DNA of 64,000 nucleotides, taken from positions 372,001 through 436,000 of the forward strand of contig NC_009831.1 of NCBI RefSeq assembly GCF_000018025.1, written 5' to 3'. Positions 26,611 to 33,852 of this stretch are shown here, piece by piece; positions within the stretch are counted from its first letter, which is position 1, and each line of letters starts with the position of its first letter. The position numbers and the translations under genes are program-made. The stretch comes from Shewanella sediminis HAW-EB3. Its GTDB lineage: Bacteria; Pseudomonadota; Gammaproteobacteria; Enterobacterales; Shewanellaceae. Under the pieces are notes generated by a model that worked only from the letters and a program-made list of their open reading frames with translations, was not told the DNA's origin and searched no databases.

Positions 26611-28170
26611 TTATACGTGTTTCAACACAATACTTTTTGATGCGGCACACATTTGGCCGGCGTTACGGCCTGTGACGACACCTTCAGCAACGGCGCAGGC
26701 ACCGAGACGACTCGCGCCGTGGATACCGCCGGTTGCTTCACCCGCTGCGAACAGTCCTGCAATTGGTTTGTAGGTCACCAGATGCAACACCTCAGAGCGG
26801 GTATTTACCTTGACGCCACCCATGCAGTAATGAACCTTTGGCCACATACGGACGGCGTACCAGGGACCTTGCTCCAGCTTCATCGCCTTCTGCATGGGTC
26901 TGCCAAACTCGCTGTCCTCGCCGGTATCGACGGCCTTGTTCCAGCTCTCTACCTGTGCCTTGAGGGCATCGGCGGGAATGCCATAGATCTTGGCCAGCTC
27001 TTCGAGCGTGTCAGCCTTCTTGATGACGTTATATTTCAATCCCCAATCCAGAGTCTGAGCCTTGCTGGCGCCTTCGGCATTGGTAAAGCCGATGGGATAA
27101 ACTGGTTGTCCCTGGGCGTCACGACGGGTCATGATGGCGTCGGCGCGGGCCTTACGATCGGCCAGTTCGTTAAAGAAACGCTTACCGGTACGTGCATCGA
27201 CCACTATGCCTCTGGGGTAGGTCGCGATGGTGTTAAATTGTGATGCGGTGCCAAAACCTTTCTCATCTGGAGAGGCCCATGGGCCCAGCTGAATTTGATC
27301 CAGGTGGATGGGGTTGGCGCCGATCAGCATCATCTGCTTCAGCGCATCGGCATTGGCGCCCGGATGGTTAGTGGAATCCAACTCTTTGGTGAGTTTAGGT
27401 TGCTGCATCTTGCGATATTCGATGTCACGACCGAAGCCGCCGGTGGCCATGATGATCCCCTTGCGGGCACCGTAACGGCGAGTCACACCGGAGCGCTCTT
27501 TAGGGAAGAAGTAGTTGGCCTTAACTTCGATACCCGTTACGCGTCCCTGGTCATCCTCAATAAAAGACTCCAGCTTGGTCTGGGTGCGCATATCTATGCC
27601 GCGTTTCTTGGCTGCCTTGACCAGAGGGCGAATGATACCGGCCCCCGAGCTTTCGACTGTTTGAAGCACACGTGGAATAGAGTGACCACCAAAGTGCTGC
27701 ACAAAGGGTTTCCACTTAACGCCATAATCGGTCAGCCATTGGCACGACTCGGCGGTGCCATTACATACCAGCTTGAGCATCTCGACATCATTCATGCCAC
27801 GGCCCGCTTCAAGCATGTCGGCCACCATAGTGTCTACCGAGTCCTTAATACCGTTTTGCTGCTGTAGAGGGGAGCCGGCCACGGCCATGGCGCCGCCATT
27901 GATGGTGGAGTTACCACCGAAGACAGGCATCTTATCCACCACCATTACGCTGGCTCCGGCTTCCCGGGCCTGCAATGCTGCCGACATGCCGGCAAAACCG
28001 CTACCTACCACTATGATGTCGACAACTTCATCAAACTTGACCTCTTCGGCCGGCACACATGCGGCACTGACAGGTTTAGCCAGAGAGGCTCCCAGACCGG
28101 TAACGGCGAGTGCTGCTCCTCCGGTAATTAGCTGACGTCTGCGAAGGCTTATTGGTTGTTTGTCACTCAT
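26611..28170 (-). CDS. Tat-exported flavoprotein reductase (fumarate/urocanate reductase class)
   Basis: About 519 residues from the ATG at complement 28168-28170 (AAGGA upstream). A twin-arginine signal (SLRRRQLITGG) ends near AKPVSA. The FAD domain shows VVGSGFAGMSAALQAREAGA and FGGNSTINGGAMAVAG. Compared with Fcc3 fumarate reductase the catalytic acid Arg (NELADRKARADAI), the His of VHYCMGG and the Arg of HGASRLG are kept, but the substrate-clamping His of the fumarate enzyme (IQAHPT) is replaced in IQLGPW. The substrate is therefore probably not fumarate but another 2-enoate such as urocanate or an arylacrylate (inference). It has no heme or FMN-binding domain; the tetraheme cytochrome is encoded separately. 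First gene of its operon. Confidence 0.88.
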   Translation of the reverse strand: MSDKQPISLRRRQLITGGAALAVTGLGASLAKPVSAACVPAEEVKFDEVVDIIVVGSGFAGMSAALQAREAGASVMVVDKMPVFGGNSTINGGAMAVAGSPLQQQNGIKDSVDTMVADMLEAGRGMNDVEMLKLVCNGTAESCQWLTDYGVKWKPFVQHFGGHSIPRVLQTVESSGAGIIRPLVKAAKKRGIDMRTQTKLESFIEDDQGRVTGIEVKANYFFPKERSGVTRRYGARKGIIMATGGFGRDIEYRKMQQPKLTKELDSTNHPGANADALKQMMLIGANPIHLDQIQLGPWASPDEKGFGTASQFNTIATYPRGIVVDARTGKRFFNELADRKARADAIMTRRDAQGQPVYPIGFTNAEGASKAQTLDWGLKYNVIKKADTLEELAKIYGIPADALKAQVESWNKAVDTGEDSEFGRPMQKAMKLEQGPWYAVRMWPKVHYCMGGVKVNTRSEVLHLVTYKPIAGLFAAGEATGGIHGASRLGACAVAEGVVTGRNAGQMCAASKSIVLKHV

Positions 28171-28235
28171 TCTCGTGTGTTCCTTAATCTTTCCGGGCAT
28201 ATCGATCTGTTTATCTTCTTTATTACACAGGTAAC

Positions 28236-28252
28236 TGCAGTGACTATGCCAA
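28236..28252 (-). promoter_or_regulatory. Sigma54 promoter of the flavoprotein-lyase-cytochrome operon
   Basis: The minus strand reads TTGGCATAGTCACTGCA, matching the sigma54 -24/-12 consensus with GG and GC separated by exactly ten bases. It would start transcription about 55 bases before the flavoprotein ATG. An almost identical element precedes the porin gene. Confidence 0.75.
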
Positions 28253-28303
28253 CTGCTCTAAATTGGCGAGAATGGCGACGGTTTATGATCTGCAACACCA
28301 AAT

Positions 28304-28340
28304 CACGAAATATGATGAATTGGGACCACGAAGTTTCGTG
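28304..28340. promoter_or_regulatory. Candidate upstream activating sequences of the sigma54 regulator
   Basis: CACGAAATAT at 28304-28313 and the inverted repeat CACGAA-GT-TTCGTG at 28327-28340 lie 50-90 bases upstream of the sigma54 promoter, the distance usual for enhancer-binding proteins. The same 10-mer occurs before the porin gene and before the regulator gene. Confidence 0.65.
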
Positions 28341-28523
28341 TTGAACTTGAAATATCGGTCAGTAAGAACGGTTAGATAATGCTATATACTAATGTGTTAT
28401 TTTTATTTTTATTTCATAGAGTTGAAAAATAGAAGCCTAGTATCTTTAGATGGTAAGTAAACAGGGAAACTGTAGAGGGGAAACAACTCTATCTATAAAA
28501 AGATTAGTTTGTGACAGTAAATG

Positions 28524-28554
28524 AAAAAGGCTCTATATATCATAGAACCTTTTT
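28524..28554 (-). terminator. Intrinsic terminator of the porin gene
   Basis: Imperfect inverted repeat AAAAAGG-TCTAT with ATAGA-CCTTTTT ending in a T-run on the minus strand, 93 bases past the porin stop codon. It separates the porin from the flavoprotein operon, which has its own promoter further on. Confidence 0.75.
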
Positions 28555-28646
28555 AAGGTGCCATCACAATAATGGCGGCAGGGAATTAAATCTTTAATTA
28601 CTTCGTGATATTTCTATATGCTTATCCGATATGTAATGGATAAGGC

Positions 28647-29807
28647 TTAGAAGTAATATCCGAAGTTAATGTTAATACGCTTGTCCAGATCGTCGCCAAA
28701 TTCAGGCAGGCCAACATGGTCATTATTCTTCGTTGAGAATGTCATGTTTTTGCCCATGATAAAATCGATCATGGTGTAAGTCGGGCCAGCTGAAACCGCA
28801 CAGCCTGTAACATTTTGAATGCTGTCATCATAACTTGAATCCGCAACATCGGGTGTCATTAAACCGAAGTCGTTGTAACACTTAACGCTACCCCATGATG
28901 TTGGCATTGTCTTGGCGAGGTTAAGGCTGTAAACCTGACCCTTGGAGGCAATTTCATATTGCCAGTTAACGACCGATACACCGATCTTGTTGTCGTCTGC
29001 GGCATCGGCGGCGTCATACTCATACTGCATCGCCTGTAGTTGCAACTTCCAACCGTTGTAGAGTGTCTCCATGTGCGCAGCAACGGCATACCTGTCGCCA
29101 TTGTTGCCGGTTTTGTTGTTGTAGATCTGGCCCGCTTCGACCGATGCACCAAAGGTGGTCGAACCGCCTTCATGCTCCATGGTGTAGGTTTGACGGAGGT
29201 TTAACTGATTCGTCTCTTCGTTGTTGTACTCGGTGCCATTGTCGATACCGTCATAGGTGGTATCTATGGTGCCGGTGAAGAGATCCGTAGCGTAGCGCTT
29301 GATCTCAGACGGACCATATTCGGCGCCTTTATAGAAGGCCAGATCCGTATGCCAGCCATTCTTTTCATAAACTGCCTTGATACCGATATCATGATCATCT
29401 TCGAAGCCCAGGTAGTAAGGCAGGCCAAACCACCAGCTATTAGAGATAAAGCCAGGGTTACCGAAGGGAACCTTGTTAATACCAAACTGGAGCTGCCAGT
29501 CAGGGTCTATATCATAGTAGCCGTAACCATATTTGATAAAGTTGGTGCTCTTGGTGAAACGATATTCGGCGGCCAGGCCGAAATCTCCCTTCTTTCCCTT
29601 CATGACTAAGGTCGCAGTGTCGAAAACCAGGTCTCCGCCTTTGTCTTTTGAGCTGTCATCGTATAATTTCAGGCCATAGTTGACCCGAACCGAGCCACCA
29701 ATATTAATCCCATCTTCCTGAGCCTGAGCACAACCGATCGAACCGGCCATTGCCACAGCTGTCGCTACAGCGGACAGCATAAGTTGAGTGGATTTTTTCA
29801 TCATCAT
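28647..29807 (-). CDS. Outer-membrane beta-barrel porin
   Basis: About 386 residues beginning at one of three consecutive ATG codons (29801-29807, minus); AGGA spacing favours the second or third. A Sec signal ends near CAQAQ. The mature protein shows alternating strands with many aromatic and charged residues and ends in FGYYF, the C-terminal aromatic signal recognised by the BAM machinery. It resembles substrate-specific carboxylate or phosphate porins only broadly. Because it shares the sigma54 promoter type and the CACGAAATAT element with the reductase operon, it probably admits that operon's substrate. Confidence 0.8.
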   Translation of the reverse strand: MMMKKSTQLMLSAVATAVAMAGSIGCAQAQEDGINIGGSVRVNYGLKLYDDSSKDKGGDLVFDTATLVMKGKKGDFGLAAEYRFTKSTNFIKYGYGYYDIDPDWQLQFGINKVPFGNPGFISNSWWFGLPYYLGFEDDHDIGIKAVYEKNGWHTDLAFYKGAEYGPSEIKRYATDLFTGTIDTTYDGIDNGTEYNNEETNQLNLRQTYTMEHEGGSTTFGASVEAGQIYNNKTGNNGDRYAVAAHMETLYNGWKLQLQAMQYEYDAADAADDNKIGVSVVNWQYEIASKGQVYSLNLAKTMPTSWGSVKCYNDFGLMTPDVADSSYDDSIQNVTGCAVSAGPTYTMIDFIMGKNMTFSTKNNDHVGLPEFGDDLDKRININFGYYF

Positions 29808-29907
29808 TTTCCTGTTACTACTGTTTATTATTGAGTTATTTTTATGCTGTTCAGCCATTTATAAAAAGGCACTGTTATCCAGATTTTCTTGCCTGTGAAA
29901 TATAAAG

Positions 29908-29923
29908 TTTGACCTTTATCACA
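29908..29923 (-). promoter_or_regulatory. CRP-like site upstream of the porin gene
   Basis: TTTGACCTTTATCACA matches TGTGA-N6-TCACA at nine of ten positions. It lies about 100 bases before the porin start, inside the leader expected from the sigma54 promoter, so it could serve a second promoter or modulate transcription. Confidence 0.4.
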
Positions 29924-30023
29924 AACAATTAATTATTGTCGAACAGCATAAGTTGAATTTTATTTTCATCTCTAATCGGCTGAATCAATTATGCATATAA
30001 ACTGATAACCGTAGACTTAATAA

Positions 30024-30040
30024 AGCAGTAAGTATGCCAA
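30024..30040 (-). promoter_or_regulatory. Sigma54 promoter of the porin gene
   Basis: The minus strand reads TTGGCATACTTACTGCT, again with GG-N10-GC and differing from the flavoprotein-operon promoter at only three positions. The predicted leader to the porin ATG is about 205 bases. CACGAAATAT lies 52 bases further upstream at 30092-30101. Confidence 0.72.
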
Positions 30041-30091
30041 GCTATAAATGATACGTGGAAATGGCAGTTAATTAGATGTGAGTCAACAAAA

Positions 30092-30101
30092 CACGAAATA
30101 T
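30092..30101. promoter_or_regulatory. CACGAAATAT element, candidate activator site for the porin promoter
   Basis: Second exact copy of the 10-mer found before the flavoprotein operon and before the regulator gene, positioned 52 bases upstream of the -24 element, as expected for an enhancer-binding protein site. Confidence 0.6.
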
Positions 30102-30336
30102 CAACAAGCGATAACACTAAATGCCGTGAAAACATCTAGGTTTCGTTAAATTAGTTACATCTGTATTCTGCATCTAATGCGATCTGTTTAACGCTTTTTA
30201 AGTAATGGCGATATAGCGCTAGTGTATTTGATAAAAGGTTGGTGGCTCATGTTATTTATATAAATACAATCTTGATCACAAATACCTATGGGGTTTTGTG
30301 ATTTTGAGTCGGAGGAATATATTGATGTCACATTAA

Positions 30337-30366
30337 TTGAACTTGGCGGGTAGCTATAGTTATTAT
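30337..30366 (+). promoter_or_regulatory. Possible sigma70 promoter of the sigma54-activator gene
   Basis: TTGAAC, 18 bases, TATTAT on the plus strand, about 50 bases before the regulator start. A third CACGAAATAT copy (30398-30407) lies between it and the ATG and could allow autoregulation. Confidence 0.4.
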
Positions 30367-30397
30367 CAAGTTAATTTTTTGATCGGTAACACGGAAT

Positions 30398-30407
30398 CAC
30401 GAAATAT
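30398..30407. promoter_or_regulatory. CACGAAATAT element before the sigma54-activator gene
   Basis: Third exact copy of the 10-mer, 11 bases before the first ATG of the activator gene and downstream of its likely promoter, a position suited to autorepression. Confidence 0.55.
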
Positions 30408-30418
30408 AACGAACTACA

Positions 30419-31975
30419 ATGATATTTAACGGTAGCCATTCAGAAGAATCAATGGAAAAGTTCTATTACAAAGCGACTCAATGTTTATGCAGTAGTCTTC
30501 AGTTAGAAGAGTCACTACAGAGCTACTTTGATTACATTAAATCCCATCTTCCAATCGATGGGATCTATCTGAATATCTATCGTCCCGATTTCAGCGATAT
30601 TCAGTTTATCGCACAGGTAAATGATCAGCAGTCTTCTACCCTGGATAGACGGATACCTATCAGTAACGAGATGTGTGAGGCTCTTCAGGATCTCGACAGG
30701 CCAATTATTCGTATCGTTAATGATATTGAGCTCGATACTGTGACCCAATTTGTCGCCCCTCAGGTCATTCCCGAAATTAAATCAGTCATCTTGTTGAGAA
30801 TGGTTTCCGGAAATACCCACCTTGGGGTCGTCGGCTTTTATGCCAAGCAAGCCGGCGTATTCAGGCCACGACATGTGGATATGCTTGAGCCCCACATGCA
30901 GACTTTCTCTTTGATAACCGCTTTTAACCTTAAGGGGCGCAACTTGCTCAGAGCCAATGAAGCTCTGGCTGAGCAGAATCAGTCTCTTAAGCGTACCTTG
31001 AACATCTGTAATGGTGTTGTCGGTGCTCATTCTGGTCTGAAGCATGTGATGCAACAGGTTGAGTCTATTGCCAAACTCAATACAACAGTCTTGATGTTGG
31101 GCGAAACCGGTTGTGGTAAGGAGGTCATAGCAAATGCTATTCATGAACTCTCATTGCGCGCCAATAAGCCATTTATCAAGGTCAACTGTGGTGCGATTCC
31201 CGAGAGCCTGATCGATTCTGAAATGTTCGGCTATGAGAGGGGGGCTTTCACCGGCGCGGAGTCTCGCAAGGCCGGGTATTTTGAGCAAGCCAATGGCGGC
31301 ACTATTTTCCTGGATGAAATCGGTGAGCTACCACTGTCGGTCCAGGTCAGGCTACTCAGGGTATTGCAAAATAGTACCATTACCCGTGTAGGTGGCCACG
31401 ATTCCGTGCAGCTGGATATCAGAGTCATCGCCGCGACGCACCGTAACCTCAAGGCGATGGTGTCAACGGGCGAGTTTCGTGAAGATCTCTGGTACCGCTT
31501 GGCTATTTTCCCGATTGAGATTCCCTCTCTGAGACAGAGGCGTACCGACATTCCTCTGCTAGTGCAGCATTTTATCGAGATGCTGTCGGCAAAATTCAAC
31601 CAAGATCAACTTCCCCGGGTTGCGCCAGAACAGCTGGCCATTCTGAGTCAGTATCATTGGCCCGGTAATGTCAGGGAGCTGATAAACGTGCTTGAGAGAG
31701 CCATTATTCAGCACCCCAAGGGGCCGCTTAATTTCGATTTCCTGGTGCCTGAGGTGAAAGCCGAGCATAAGGAGAAGAGGGGAGAGACCATTATTGTCGA
31801 TCCCAGTCATGCAACCGATAAACTGGTGCCTCTGGAAACCATGACCCGAAAATATATCGAGCATGCGCTGCGGGTTACAGGGGGAAAGCTCTATGGCCCG
31901 GGTGGTGCCGCTCAGTTGCTGGACATCAACCCGAATACCATGCGTAGTAAGATGAAAAAATTAGGTATCTGCTAA
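30419..31975 (+). CDS. Sigma54-dependent transcriptional activator (GAF-AAA+-Fis)
   Basis: 518 residues with three domains. Residues about 15-170 look like a GAF-type sensor, as in FhlA. Residues about 200-430 form the AAA+ sigma54 activation domain, with GETGCGKE (Walker A), ERGAFTGA (sigma54-contact loop), GGTIFLDEIGEL (Walker B) and HWPGNVRELINV. The C-terminus (GPGGAAQLLDINPNTMRSKMKKLGI) is a Fis-type helix-turn-helix. It is divergent from the porin and reductase operon and very likely activates their sigma54 promoters in response to a small molecule. A second Met (position 12) could be the true start. It overlaps dmsH by 4 bases, tail to tail. Confidence 0.92.
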   Translation: MIFNGSHSEESMEKFYYKATQCLCSSLQLEESLQSYFDYIKSHLPIDGIYLNIYRPDFSDIQFIAQVNDQQSSTLDRRIPISNEMCEALQDLDRPIIRIVNDIELDTVTQFVAPQVIPEIKSVILLRMVSGNTHLGVVGFYAKQAGVFRPRHVDMLEPHMQTFSLITAFNLKGRNLLRANEALAEQNQSLKRTLNICNGVVGAHSGLKHVMQQVESIAKLNTTVLMLGETGCGKEVIANAIHELSLRANKPFIKVNCGAIPESLIDSEMFGYERGAFTGAESRKAGYFEQANGGTIFLDEIGELPLSVQVRLLRVLQNSTITRVGGHDSVQLDIRVIAATHRNLKAMVSTGEFREDLWYRLAIFPIEIPSLRQRRTDIPLLVQHFIEMLSAKFNQDQLPRVAPEQLAILSQYHWPGNVRELINVLERAIIQHPKGPLNFDFLVPEVKAEHKEKRGETIIVDPSHATDKLVPLETMTRKYIEHALRVTGGKLYGPGGAAQLLDINPNTMRSKMKKLGIC

Positions 31976-32430
31976 CGTCCCATATTTCTTTTCTGAAGTC
32001 GTCTCTGTCGGTTGAGCTCATCGAGTTGTTCGGTCAGGTTGAGGATCTGCTGTTGTAACTCTCGATATTGAGTCAGGCAGATCTCATTGTCTGGCTTCTC
32101 CTCCATCTCTTTCGTTGCCCAAATTTTCGCAATCTGAATGATCAGGTGTTCGGCCTGACTCAGATTGTCATGCTCAATCTGTTTTATCATCAGTAACCGA
32201 AAACAGTCGAACAGTATGGTGAGCATAAATTCATGGGTGAGTGGCAGCTCTTGCTCTTGAGTCTCTGGTTCACGAAAGCCGATGGCTGCAATCAAGTTGG
32301 AGACGGTGGTGACTGTAGTTGCTCCAATAAAGAGGGAGTGGATCTCAGGCTCCTGCAACAGAGCCTGCTCAAGCTGTTGAGCCAGCTTCCCTTTATTCCA
32401 CTGCGCTCCCAGTGCCTTGATGAAAGTCAT
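31972..32430 (-). CDS. dmsH: DmsH-like accessory protein of the DMSO reductase operon
   Basis: 152 residues, soluble, mostly helical, with a charged C-terminal coiled-coil segment (YRELQQQILNLTEQLDELNRQRR). It stands at the position of dmsH in the Shewanella dmsEFABGH operon; the role of DmsH is not established. It shares a pattern with the homologue of the second operon at 42994 (GKLAQQLEQALLQEPEIH against GKVAGWIEDYISKSLDIH, then VSNLI against VSNYI). Start lies 30 bases after dmsG stops. Confidence 0.75.
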   Translation of the reverse strand: MTFIKALGAQWNKGKLAQQLEQALLQEPEIHSLFIGATTVTTVSNLIAAIGFREPETQEQELPLTHEFMLTILFDCFRLLMIKQIEHDNLSQAEHLIIQIAKIWATKEMEEKPDNEICLTQYRELQQQILNLTEQLDELNRQRRLQKRNMGR

Positions 32431-32460
32431 ATCAACCCACCTGATATTGAATCTTGTCTA

Positions 32461-33120
32461 TTAACGATACAGGCGCGTTGTCATAGGGACCAGGTTTAAT
32501 CTTTGGATCAGCCCCTCTAAATAGGCTTGGGTCAGCAATGCTATACCGCGATAAAAGTCGGTTTTGGCATGTTCAGTCATGAGTTCGAGGCAACGACCAG
32601 ACCATGGAAGCAGGTGTTGCTGTAGCAGTATCATGCAGCTGCGCTCTATCGCTTCACTATCTTCAGTCTGAGCCCATTGGGTTAGCAGCTGATCCAATAC
32701 GGCGAAAAACAGGCCGATATGGTCCACGGGTTGATTGGTATCCAGCTCGAAGCTGATCCCTTGCTCTTGGTAAAATGCTTTCAGTGCCAGAGTCGTCTTG
32801 TCATTGAGGAGTTGTCTCTCGCTCAGGTAGACCGATCCCCAAGGCACAGCATTAGGCTCGCCGGGACCATAGAAGAGTTGTGCATAGTCCAACTTCAGGG
32901 CTTGTTGTTTGTCTGTAGTCCATTGGCCGAGATAATTGGACAGCAACTCGCGACCACTCGACTCCCGGGCCGAACCTGTAAACTCAGGCCAGCTCTGAGC
33001 AACATCGTGTTCGATAAAACTCTGGATCAACTCAGGTGTCGGGTCGTTAAAGAGTACATTGTGAAGAATACGTGCAATGCCTTGATATTCCAGGAGCTCA
33101 TTTTCGGTAAGGGATGACAT
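32461..33120 (-). CDS. dmsG: TorD/DmsD-family chaperone of the DMSO reductase
   Basis: 219 residues from the ATG at complement 33118-33120 (GAGG upstream); a longer frame starts inside the terminator hairpin and is unlikely. It is an all-helical TorD-family protein: DYAQLFYGPGEPNAVPWGSVYLSE, PVDHIGLFFAVLDQLL and LLPWSGRCLELMTEHAKTDFYRGIA match the conserved cofactor-insertion chaperone pattern. It should bind the Tat signal of DmsA and hold it until the molybdopterin cofactor is inserted. An intrinsic terminator separates it from dmsB. Confidence 0.88.
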   Translation of the reverse strand: MSSLTENELLEYQGIARILHNVLFNDPTPELIQSFIEHDVAQSWPEFTGSARESSGRELLSNYLGQWTTDKQQALKLDYAQLFYGPGEPNAVPWGSVYLSERQLLNDKTTLALKAFYQEQGISFELDTNQPVDHIGLFFAVLDQLLTQWAQTEDSEAIERSCMILLQQHLLPWSGRCLELMTEHAKTDFYRGIALLTQAYLEGLIQRLNLVPMTTRLYR

Positions 33121-33169
33121 GCTAACCTCGTTTGTTGAACTAAAATTTGTCGCAATTAACAGGAAAAAA

Positions 33170-33194
33170 GGTGCCATTCCAAAAGAATGGCACC
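33170..33194 (-). terminator. Intrinsic terminator between dmsB and dmsG
   Basis: Perfect 10-base stem GGTGCCATTC/GAATGGCACC with a five-base loop; on the minus strand it is followed by TTTTTT. It lies 11 bases after dmsB and 50 bases before dmsG, so most transcripts should stop before the chaperone gene. The second operon has a terminator in the same place. Confidence 0.9.
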
Positions 33195-33204
33195 AAGCTG
33201 GGGG

Positions 33205-33840
33205 TTAAACTTCTGAGTAGTTCAACACTTCTCCATCGGTGGCGCCACTTGGGCGAGTGTGACGGTTAGGTGTGATTAGTAAGTTTGGTGTCGTTACACT
33301 ACTTTCCGGCAGCGGAGCAACATCGGGTGAGATGGCTCCAGGGTACTTAGCCTTCAACTCGTCCATAGGACCGAAGTCGATAGCACGCATAGGGCAAGAC
33401 TCGACACATGAAGGCTGCTTTCCTTCGGCCAAACGCTCATAACAACCGTCACACTTGGTCATCACCTTACGGTCTTTGTCTATCTGAGGTGCATCGTATG
33501 GACAGGCTCTTGCACAGCTTTCGCAACCGATACACAGATCTGCAGCTACATGGACTAAGCCATCTTCGCGGCGTTTGTGCATTGCACCAGTCGGACAGGC
33601 CTTAACACACACAGGCTCAGAACAGTGGTTACAACCGATAGACATGTAGTAGGCGAATACGTTCTGGCTTACTGTGCCATCACCATTTTCTGTCCATTGA
33701 CCGCCACCGTATTCATAGACCCGGCGCCAGTTGATGCCGACAGGAAGGTCTTTACGATCCTTACACGATACCTGACAGGTTTTACAGCCGGTACATTTGC
33801 TTGCGTCGACATGAAAGCCGTATTGGATATTATTGCTCAT
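33205..33840 (-). CDS. dmsB: DMSO reductase iron-sulfur subunit DmsB
   Basis: 211 residues with four ferredoxin-type Cys clusters: CTGCKTCQVSC, CNHCSEPVCVKACP, CIGCESCARACP and CDGCYERL...CVESCP. This is the four-[4Fe-4S] electron-transfer subunit of DMSO-reductase-family enzymes. It would pass electrons from the DmsE heme chain to DmsA on the outer surface. It has no signal peptide and is expected to be exported together with DmsA through Tat. AGGAG precedes the ATG. Confidence 0.95.
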   Translation of the reverse strand: MSNNIQYGFHVDASKCTGCKTCQVSCKDRKDLPVGINWRRVYEYGGGQWTENGDGTVSQNVFAYYMSIGCNHCSEPVCVKACPTGAMHKRREDGLVHVAADLCIGCESCARACPYDAPQIDKDRKVMTKCDGCYERLAEGKQPSCVESCPMRAIDFGPMDELKAKYPGAISPDVAPLPESSVTTPNLLITPNRHTRPSGATDGEVLNYSEV

Positions 33841-33852
33841 TGTTATCTCCTA

